Shown one piece after another: positions 6,076 to 11,239 of a DNA stretch of 11,239 bases; position 1 is the stretch's first letter, and the number at the start of each line of letters is the position of its first letter. The notes under the pieces were generated by a model. The model was given only the letters and a program-made list of their open reading frames with translations, ran no database searches and was not told the DNA's origin. The position numbers and the translations under genes were made by a program. This DNA comes from an uncultured Lachnospiraceae bacterium (lineage in GTDB: Bacteria; Bacillota; Clostridia; Lachnospirales; Lachnospiraceae), in NCBI GenBank assembly GCA_902803625.1, contig CADCQV010000297.1, positions 1 through 11,239 of the forward strand, in the 5' to 3' direction.

Positions 6076-7638
6076 TCAGGATATGCGCCTTAAAAAGACC
6101 ATATCATCCGTGCAGGAGTTCAGCATTTTATTGATGTCCCCGGCTAAAAGATAAAGCCTGTCTGTTGACTGGTAAAACTCCTTTCCGAGGAGATAGACAT
6201 TACCATCCCTTACAGCCTTAAAATCCTTTAAGAGCTCCGACTTTGACAGAAACTCATTTAATGATGAAACAGATCCGTCTATTGTGGAATTATATATGAT
6301 ATAGTCAGCATCCGATGCGAGATCATAGAAGCTCTCCATCGGAAGCGTAATAGCCGTGGAATCCCCGGGATTATCAGCGGCTTCCGAAAAAGCGTTTTCC
6401 CCTCCGCCCTGAAGGATTAAGTCCGTGATGTAATCCTCGTCACTCCTTATTACGGCAAGTCCTCCGTTATTGATATAGAAACAGGCTACACTCTTCCCGC
6501 TTCCGGCAATGCTTTTATATGACTCCTTTGCCTCCGTGATCTTCGAAAAGACCCTAAAAGCCTCCTCTTCCCTGCCGAGTAAAGCTCCATAGGCATATAT
6601 CCATTCGCTCTTTCCCGCTGCCGTCCTTTCATAGCTGGAATAGTCCGTGAAAACGGGAATTCCGAGATTCTTTAGCTGCTCCTTTATTTCCGGCCTGTGA
6701 AGGATCATGGTCGACTCCACTGCAAGAGCGCAGTTTCCACGGAGCAGTTTTTCAAAGTCAGGCGCACTGTATTTTCCGGCATATTCCATACTGCCCTTTT
6801 CCAGAGCTTCTTTAGGTGCATCAATATACCAGCCCTTCTCATCGGTTCCGGAAAAGCCTATCCTGTCAACAGCCCCCAGCGCATCGAATAAGGACATTGC
6901 CCCCGTTGCAGCGACATAGATATTGCGGGGGTCTTTTATCACCGTCAGGTTTTCCGGCAGCTCCTCCGGAGTTTTTTCCCCCGGCGGAACAATAAGGTAA
7001 AGTGATCCGTCCGCAACTGCAACGATCCTGAATCCTTCATTATAATAAAATACATCAAAATATTCCGCATATTCGGGTTCCAGCCTTTTTTCAAAGCTTA
7101 ATCCCCGTATTTCAGGAGCATCACTGTCTGAAAAGCCTGCAGCAGCCCTTGCCCTGACTCCCTTACTTAATCCCCCGTTTTTTTCCGCCTCACCATCCCT
7201 CTTTTCCTTATCCGTTTCCTTCAAATCCCCTGAAAGGAGGCCGGGAGCCTCCTCATTAAGGGAAATATAAAGACTGTACTCTATCTCATGAGGCGTTGAC
7301 ATTGCTGTGGTACAGCCTTTAATCGTAAATTCGCTGTCAAGAACCGCCGGTATCAGGAAGGAAGAGCTCTTTTCCGTATAGCTGCCCTCATAAACCCTGT
7401 CATCCACCTTTACATAGGAATAATTGGGGCTGGAAAAAGAAATTAATGCTTCACTTTTCCCTTTATCAAGGATCACCTCTTTACAGCTTATACTGACCCT
7501 GCCGCTCCCTCCCGAAAAGGAAAAGAAGGCGGGTGAAAAGCTGCCGGAAGCAGGCTCCTTAAAAAATAAGGACAACAAAAGTACGGCAGCGCTAAGGGCT
7601 GCCGTAATGATAGCATATAGTGTATTTCTATTATGCAT
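6076..7638 (-). CDS. ABC transporter substrate-binding protein (FepB/BtuF fold) with extra N-terminal beta domain
   Basis: This is the extracytoplasmic receptor of the transporter. Residues about 7-26 form one hydrophobic segment; no lipobox Cys follows, so it is either membrane-anchored by this helix or cleaved. Residues about 41-128 form a beta-rich module (GSGRVSISCKEVILDKGKSE, FSSPNYSYVKVDDRVY, TTAMSTPHEIEYSLYISL). A charged, low-complexity linker (about 129-175) leads to the binding domain (about 180-520), with YVAATGAMSLFDALGAVDRI (241-260), YAGKYSAPDFEKLL (286-299), ESTMILHRPEIKEQLKNLGI (308-327) and SSYER (334-338). At 520 residues it is longer than usual BtuF/FepB proteins because of the added domain. 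The ATG at 7638 overlaps the upstream stop by eight bases and has GGAAGG five bases upstream. Ligand unknown; corrinoid, haem or siderophore are the class options. Confidence 0.88.
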   Translation of the reverse strand: MHNRNTLYAIITAALSAAVLLLSLFFKEPASGSFSPAFFSFSGGSGRVSISCKEVILDKGKSEALISFSSPNYSYVKVDDRVYEGSYTEKSSSFLIPAVLDSEFTIKGCTTAMSTPHEIEYSLYISLNEEAPGLLSGDLKETDKEKRDGEAEKNGGLSKGVRARAAAGFSDSDAPEIRGLSFEKRLEPEYAEYFDVFYYNEGFRIVAVADGSLYLIVPPGEKTPEELPENLTVIKDPRNIYVAATGAMSLFDALGAVDRIGFSGTDEKGWYIDAPKEALEKGSMEYAGKYSAPDFEKLLRGNCALAVESTMILHRPEIKEQLKNLGIPVFTDYSSYERTAAGKSEWIYAYGALLGREEEAFRVFSKITEAKESYKSIAGSGKSVACFYINNGGLAVIRSDEDYITDLILQGGGENAFSEAADNPGDSTAITLPMESFYDLASDADYIIYNSTIDGSVSSLNEFLSKSELLKDFKAVRDGNVYLLGKEFYQSTDRLYLLAGDINKMLNSCTDDMVFLRRIS

Positions 7639-9568
7639 GGGACCTTCCGAATTCCGTAACTGTTCTCACATATTCCTCCGGAAGCCCGATATCAAAGCAC
7701 TCCGCATCCGGAAGAAATCCGTTCATGCCGTATTTCTCCCGCACAGTATCCAGAACAGCCGTGAGGCCGAATTCCTGTCCTTCGGTGGGACTGCCGTTTT
7801 TTATGACCCTGTCAAGCTCCGAAAAAACCTCCGGCGTCAGAACATATTCCCCAAAGGTAGCATAGTATTTCTTTTCCTTTCTGGAATTCATCACGCCCAG
7901 ATATTCGGAAGCATAGTCATTTGTCGGCTTCTCCACCATGGAATCCGCCTTTAATATACTCTCTTCTTCATTATCCCAGACTCCATGCACTATACCGTAA
8001 TGAACCACCTTATCGGAAGGCACCTCCATTAAGGCGATGAGAAGCTTCCCGGTCTCATAAAAGGCGTCCATAACCTGCCTTGTGGGATTCACATCATTAT
8101 GTGACTTATAAAGGAAATCCCCGAGAGTCAGGAGTACCGGGTCGTCCTTCACGAAATCCCTTGCGAGATAGACCGCATGGCCGAACCCTAAGCGCTCCTT
8201 CTGGATAATATAGGTAATATGCTTTCCGAGCTCCTCTATCTTCTCTTCCATTGATCTCTTCTCATCCGGAAGCTTTGACATATGCTCCTCTGAAAGCGGT
8301 GTAAAGAAGGCGTCGAATTCCGCCCTGTCCTCTTCTCCTATGATAAGCGCTATTTCCTCTATTCCCGAATCTATAAGCTCTTCTAAGAGTATAAGTATTG
8401 CGGGTTTTAAGAATCCGTCCTTATCGGGAACAGGCAGGAAGCACTTTTTAACCGACTTGGTGGCCGGGAATACACGGGTCCCGAAGCCCGCAAGGGGAAC
8501 TATGGCCTTCCTTATCTGCTGCCCGGGTTTCAAGGTAAGCCTGAAAGCAGGCATCCCTCTTTTCTTTTCAAGGTACTCACAGAGCTTCCCTGCATCGGTG
8601 TCGCTCCTTGCAAGAAACTGTACGGTACCGTCCCCCTGGGAGCCCACGCCCTTTCCTCCGAAAACAAGCTTCCTTATCTCCGGATCACTCAAAACCGAAT
8701 GAAGCACCGGTGCCCTGAGCTCCGTACAGGCAGGAGCCACCTTTTTATCAAAGACATCCTGGGCTTCATCCATAAGCTCTCCCACCTTCGGGGCATCTCC
8801 TTCTGAAAGAGCCTTTATGACCTCTGCATTGATCCTTAAGTTATCCGGTCCGAGTGCTTCCTGAACCGATCTGTCAAGGTCATTTTCCGCAAAGGGATAG
8901 CACTTATTGAGATCTGCCAGTATCTTTATGGTATCCTTTGATGCCATAAGGTTCGCGATGACCCAGTAAAATGTGCTGCCCACCCTTAGAGGTCGTGAGC
9001 TTATCTCCACCCCGTCAAATCCCATAAGTACCGGCTTCACGCCGTATGCACAGGCCTGATCCAGGCGTCCGCATCTCGAGGGAGTTCTCTGTTCTCCGCG
9101 GAAGGCCGCCTGCATCTCACCCTGGACATTCATTTTCAGGTTATAGAGACGGTTAAAGGCACGTGCCACCAGAACGCATACCGCTGCAGAAGAGGAAAGC
9201 CCGCTTTTCAAGGGGAGATCCATCCGGGTAACGGTTATCTTCACCCCTCCCACGCTGTAATTGTCGTTTATGTAGGAGGCGACTCCGGCCACATAGGAAA
9301 AGAAGCCGCCCTCCGAAGCGATGCTTAAGAGCTTCTCCGAGTCCATTTCGGACCGGAGCTCCTCACCCTTATAGAACTCCAGGTCGCTTTGCACTATGAA
9401 TTCTCCGCACCTTTCACAGACAGCATAGATTCCCTGCTCTATTCCGGTGACAACTGCCTGTCCCTTACAAAGTGCGGAATTCGTGCTTCTGTACATGCCT
9501 GCCCAGTCGGAATGCTCTCCGAAGAGGCAGAGCCTGCCCGGCACAAAAAGTTCTATTGTTTTTCCCAT
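7631..9568 (-). CDS. Bifunctional GHMP sugar kinase / GalU-like nucleotidyltransferase
   Basis: Two enzymes are fused. The N-terminal half (about to residue 350, counting from the GTG at 9601) is a GHMP kinase: PGRLCLFGEHSDWAG (21-35), PLKSGLSSSAA (130-140, phosphate loop) and GGKGVGSQGDGTVQF (315-329). The C-terminal half (about 364-656) is a UTP-sugar-1-phosphate uridylyltransferase like GalU: KAIVPLAGFGTRVFPATKSV (365-384), LTLGDFLY (491-498), VEKP (556-559) and DIGLPEEY (637-644). Together they would turn a free sugar into sugar-1-phosphate and then a UDP-sugar in the cytoplasm; the sugar is unknown. I choose ATG at 9568 (residue 12), with AGAGG upstream. The in-frame GTG at 9601 lies in a hairpin and has no ribosome site. 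It follows the dismutase gene by 46 bases and overlaps the binding-protein gene by eight. Confidence 0.9.
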   Translation of the reverse strand: MGKTIELFVPGRLCLFGEHSDWAGMYRSTNSALCKGQAVVTGIEQGIYAVCERCGEFIVQSDLEFYKGEELRSEMDSEKLLSIASEGGFFSYVAGVASYINDNYSVGGVKITVTRMDLPLKSGLSSSAAVCVLVARAFNRLYNLKMNVQGEMQAAFRGEQRTPSRCGRLDQACAYGVKPVLMGFDGVEISSRPLRVGSTFYWVIANLMASKDTIKILADLNKCYPFAENDLDRSVQEALGPDNLRINAEVIKALSEGDAPKVGELMDEAQDVFDKKVAPACTELRAPVLHSVLSDPEIRKLVFGGKGVGSQGDGTVQFLARSDTDAGKLCEYLEKKRGMPAFRLTLKPGQQIRKAIVPLAGFGTRVFPATKSVKKCFLPVPDKDGFLKPAILILLEELIDSGIEEIALIIGEEDRAEFDAFFTPLSEEHMSKLPDEKRSMEEKIEELGKHITYIIQKERLGFGHAVYLARDFVKDDPVLLTLGDFLYKSHNDVNPTRQVMDAFYETGKLLIALMEVPSDKVVHYGIVHGVWDNEEESILKADSMVEKPTNDYASEYLGVMNSRKEKKYYATFGEYVLTPEVFSELDRVIKNGSPTEGQEFGLTAVLDTVREKYGMNGFLPDAECFDIGLPEEYVRTVTEFGRSHA

Positions 9569-9592
9569 ACCAAAAATAACCTCTGTTCCTGA

Positions 9593-9613
9593 ATCCTTCA
9601 CTCAATGAAGGAT
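9593..9613 (-). other. Perfect hairpin between the dismutase and kinase genes
   Basis: On the minus strand ATCCTTCA and TGAAGGAT (8-bp stem) flank a TTGAG loop, starting one base after the dismutase stop codon region. No U-run follows (TCAGGAACAG), so it is not a clear terminator. It could lower or stabilise segments of a shared mRNA. It also covers the alternative GTG start of the kinase gene. Confidence 0.6.
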
Positions 9614-9614
9614 C

Positions 9615-10226
9615 TTATCTCTTTTCGTAGAGCTCCTCAACCTTCTTCCAGTCCAGGACCTCCCAGAACTCCTTCACATAGTCGGCTCTCAGGTTCTTAT
9701 ACTTAAGGTAGTAAGCATGCTCCCATACATCAAGTGCAAGAATGGGAGTTCTTCCCGTGCCCTCACTTATAGGGTTATCCTGATTTGGGGAGGCAGTTAC
9801 GAAAAGATTGCCATCCTTGTCTGCCGATAAGAATGACCAGCCTGAGCCGAACTGTCCTATAGCCGCCTTTGACAGCCTGTCCTTTACTTCATCAAGGCTT
9901 CCGAAGGCTTCATTTATCTTTTCTAAAAGCTTTCCCGAGGGAGCCTTTGCAGGATCCGGAGAAAGTGTTGAAAAATAAAGATTATGGTTATAGTAGCCGC
10001 CGCCCTGGTTCCTTAAGCCTTTTCTCAGAGTCTCATCGGAAATGCTGTCAAGGCTTCCTAAGATTTCCGCAGCATCCTTATCCGCAACTCCCGCCTTTTC
10101 CGAAAGCTCGTTAAACATCTTTGTATAAGCCGCATGGTGCTTTCCGTAATGGGTTTCCATAGTGAGCTTATCGATATGGGGTTCCAGTGCATCCATTTCA
10201 AATCCAAGTTCTACCTGACTAAACAT
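9615..10226 (-). CDS. sodA: Superoxide dismutase, Fe/Mn family, Mn-type residues
   Basis: It converts superoxide to oxygen and hydrogen peroxide in the cytoplasm. The 203-residue length is normal. Metal ligands are visible: His26 (THYGKHH), His81 (NHNLYF), Asp166 and His170 (DVWEHAYY). The GQFGSGWSFL (124-133) and SPNQDNPI (146-153) segments carry the MnSOD-type Gln149, and GGGYYNH (75-81) matches the Gly-containing MnSOD pattern, so manganese or cambialistic use is more likely than strict iron use. The ATG at 10226 follows an ideal AAGGAGG. It has its own predicted promoter (10279-10307) and a hairpin leader. It is the first gene of the co-directional run leading through the kinase fusion to the ABC transporter; whether one mRNA covers all is unproven. 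Confidence 0.95.
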   Translation of the reverse strand: MFSQVELGFEMDALEPHIDKLTMETHYGKHHAAYTKMFNELSEKAGVADKDAAEILGSLDSISDETLRKGLRNQGGGYYNHNLYFSTLSPDPAKAPSGKLLEKINEAFGSLDEVKDRLSKAAIGQFGSGWSFLSADKDGNLFVTASPNQDNPISEGTGRTPILALDVWEHAYYLKYKNLRADYVKEFWEVLDWKKVEELYEKR

Positions 10227-10254
10227 ATGATTTCCTCCTTCTTAAATAAAATAT

Positions 10255-10275
10255 GCAGGCGGCAATGCCGCCTGC
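10255..10275 (-). promoter_or_regulatory. Nine-bp hairpin at the 5' end of the dismutase mRNA
   Basis: GCAGGCGGC and GCCGCCTGC form a perfect 9-bp stem with a three-base loop. It lies between the predicted -10 box and the ribosome site, beginning about at the expected transcription start. It may protect the mRNA 5' end or act as a protein or RNA switch. The downstream ATATTTTATTT is U-rich but interrupted, so a terminator role is less likely. Confidence 0.7.
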
Positions 10276-10278
10276 TCT

Positions 10279-10307
10279 ATTATACTACGTTATTATTGAT
10301 ATTTCAT
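10279..10307 (-). promoter_or_regulatory. Predicted sigma-70-type promoter of the dismutase gene
   Basis: On the minus strand, a perfect TATAAT -10 box (10284-10279) lies 17 bases after ATGAAA (10307-10302, four of six -35 consensus bases). Transcription would start near 10272, giving a leader of about 46 bases that opens with a hairpin. The surrounding DNA is AT-rich. Confidence 0.6.
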
Positions 10308-10331
10308 CCAGATTCTGATTCCAAAGAACCC

Positions 10332-10437
10332 CTGTCATCCCGAGAACTTCATTTTCTGTCATCCTGAGGGCTTCATTATCTGTCATCCTGAGGGCTTCAT
10401 TATCTGTCATCCTGAGGGCTTCAGCCCGAAGGATCTT
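10332..10437. repeat. 24-bp tandem repeat, TGTCATCCTGAGGGCTTCA type
   Basis: Units start at 10332, 10356, 10380 and 10404. The second and third are identical; the first differs at a few bases. The core is CTGTCATCCTGAGGGCTTCA. The fourth copy continues into GCCCGAAGGATCTTT, making a small GGGCTTCAGCCC hairpin and restoring the usual ending of this repeat family. It is related to the cluster at 950-1120. It lies between dhaL and the dismutase promoter, and no clear terminator with a U-run was found there. Confidence 0.8.
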
Positions 10438-10473
10438 TCCCCCAAGGATTCCACTACTGTCCCGTACGCCGTC

Positions 10474-11112
10474 TCACGCTGAAATAAAACCGCACATTGC
10501 TTCAAGGAGATACTTTCCAACCGTTGCTCCCTGGTCGCAGACACCTACGCTTGCGGCTTCGTGGACTGCAGCCTTCCCGAATTTGGGCTTCATTTCCCTG
10601 GTGGCTTCGCAGCCCTCCTCTGCTCCCTCTCTGGCGGCAAGAGCAGTATCCGTAAGGGATGCTCCTCCGGAGGCTTTTTCCTCCGCTTTTGAAGCCGCTT
10701 TATCAATGGCATCGAGAACTGTTCTGTCACCAACCTCGCATTTACCGCGTTTTTTAATGCCATCGGCATAACCCCTAAGGAAGAGGGCGAATTTTGAGGC
10801 ATCCATTTCCTTTTCCCCGTTAAGCCTCTTTCCTCCCTCCATTATGCCGCTCGCCATAAGGGTTCCCATTGTGGAAGGGACAATTGCTGCCATACGGCCT
10901 CCTGCCTTAAATAAGGTCTTTCCGATATTGCCTTCCTCCGTGTTCTCCCTTATGAGTCCCGGCATGGCGGAAAAGCCCTTCTCCATCGTAAGACCAAGAT
11001 CTCCGTCACCCATCTTTGCATCCATATCACAGAGCTCGTCCTTCTTTTGAGCAAACATTCCTGCCACTGATTCAAATAGTCCGGGCAGATCTTCGATTCC
11101 TATTTTTTCCAT
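10474..11112 (-). CDS. dhaL: DhaL-like (DAK2) ADP-binding phosphotransferase subunit
   Basis: DhaL carries ADP and, with DhaK and a PTS-linked DhaM, phosphorylates dihydroxyacetone in the cytoplasm. The 212-residue length fits. Visible motifs are DAKMGDGDLGLTMEKG (31-46, the Mg-binding Asp cluster), VPSTMGTLMASGIMEGGK (78-95) and CEVGDRTVLDAID (125-137). The C-terminal segment reads GKAAVHEAASVGVCDQGA (179-196) where typical DhaL has GRASY...GHxDPGA, so the nucleotide lid is divergent. I start at ATG 11112, with AAAGGAT seven bases upstream. The longer in-frame GTG at 11232 would add 40 residues encoded by an inverted repeat and is rejected. A weak GTGACA/AATCAT promoter (11160-11132) would give a very short leader. 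DhaK may lie beyond the right edge, or the substrate may differ. Confidence 0.85.
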   Translation of the reverse strand: MEKIGIEDLPGLFESVAGMFAQKKDELCDMDAKMGDGDLGLTMEKGFSAMPGLIRENTEEGNIGKTLFKAGGRMAAIVPSTMGTLMASGIMEGGKRLNGEKEMDASKFALFLRGYADGIKKRGKCEVGDRTVLDAIDKAASKAEEKASGGASLTDTALAAREGAEEGCEATREMKPKFGKAAVHEAASVGVCDQGATVGKYLLEAMCGFISA

Positions 11113-11140
11113 TTTCTTATCCTTTCGTAAGATGATTAAA

Positions 11141-11202
11141 GCGCCAAAAGTAATTGTCACCACACAAGAAAAGCTTGTGGTGGGGACAAGAACTTTGGGC
11201 GC
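11141..11202. repeat. Long imperfect inverted repeat upstream of dhaL
   Basis: The left arm (11141-11168, starting GCGCCAAAAGTAATTGTC) and right arm (11174-11202, ending GACAAGAACTTTGGGCGC) are near reverse complements with a five-base AAAAG loop and a few bulges. An eight-base direct repeat, GGGCGCAC, follows at 11197-11204 and 11225-11232. It may be a dispersed intergenic element or the end of an upstream transcript. No convincing gene is visible from 11113 to 11239. Confidence 0.65.
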
Positions 11203-11239
11203 ACCCCTACACGAGCATGAAGTGGGGCGCACGATGTCC

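Noticed and set aside
7424..7954. 176-residue plus-strand open frame
   Set aside because: It lies opposite the start of the receptor gene and the end of the kinase fusion, which both carry clear family motifs; it has no recognisable domain or ribosome site and is a shadow frame.
9569..9601. GTG start at 9601 for the kinase fusion
   Set aside because: The GTG lies in a hairpin and has no ribosome site; the ATG at 9568 has AGAGG upstream and sits just before the first GHMP motif. Not fully excluded.
10332..10427. CRISPR array in the second repeat cluster
   Set aside because: The 24-bp units abut directly without spacers, so this is a simple tandem repeat.
11113..11232. Forty-residue N-terminal extension of dhaL from GTG at 11232
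   Set aside because: It is encoded by the inverted repeat, has no homology-like features to DhaL, and the ATG at 11112 has a proper ribosome site and matches the family length.

Overview
The window looks like a chromosomal stretch of an anaerobic Firmicute, most likely of the Lachnospiraceae/Clostridia type. The evidence is strong AGGAGG-type ribosome binding sites, an elongated ZapA followed directly by a U32 peptidase gene (a common clostridial order), a cobalamin riboswitch, a CbiK-type rather than CobNST-type cobaltochelatase, and mid-range G+C. The genus cannot be fixed from sequence reading alone. Only one gene (1156-2268) is on the plus strand; all others are on the minus strand.

Left block (1-1155): the 5' end of a U32-family peptidase gene is cut by the window edge. 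It starts with TTG inside the stop codon of zapA, a cell-division gene with its own recognisable promoter. A 437-base intergenic region follows. It holds a 19-base tandem repeat, a long imperfect hairpin of the TGTCAT(C/T)CTGAG type, and a 25-base tandem repeat. A related repeat cluster lies at 10332-10437.

The plus-strand gene at 1156-2268 encodes a 370-residue protein of unknown function. It has RTX/VCBS-like acidic calcium-binding loops but no signal peptide. It converges on cbiK, and the minus-strand terminator of cbiK is written inside the last codons of this plus-strand gene.

Central block (2284-10226, minus strand): this is a co-directional run, in transcription order. (1) A Mn-type superoxide dismutase with a good promoter and a hairpin at the very 5' end of its predicted mRNA. 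(2) A fused GHMP sugar kinase and GalU-like nucleotidyltransferase, likely salvaging a free sugar to a nucleotide sugar. (3) A membrane-anchored BtuF/FepB-like binding protein with an extra N-terminal beta domain. (4) A FecCD/BtuC-like permease. (5) A FecE/BtuD-like ATPase. (6) A cobalamin riboswitch. (7) An exported lipoprotein form of the cobaltochelatase CbiK with a C-terminal NEAT-like domain. Items 2-3 and 4-5 overlap, which suggests translational coupling. The ABC transporter plus surface chelatase make the most interesting unit: a possible extracytoplasmic tetrapyrrole or cobalt handling and import system, with only the chelatase clearly under B12 control. This functional link is inferred from proximity and domain content.

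Right block (10474-11239): a stand-alone DhaL-like (DAK2) phosphotransferase subunit, preceded by a long imperfect inverted repeat. Its usual DhaK partner is not in the window and could lie beyond the right edge.
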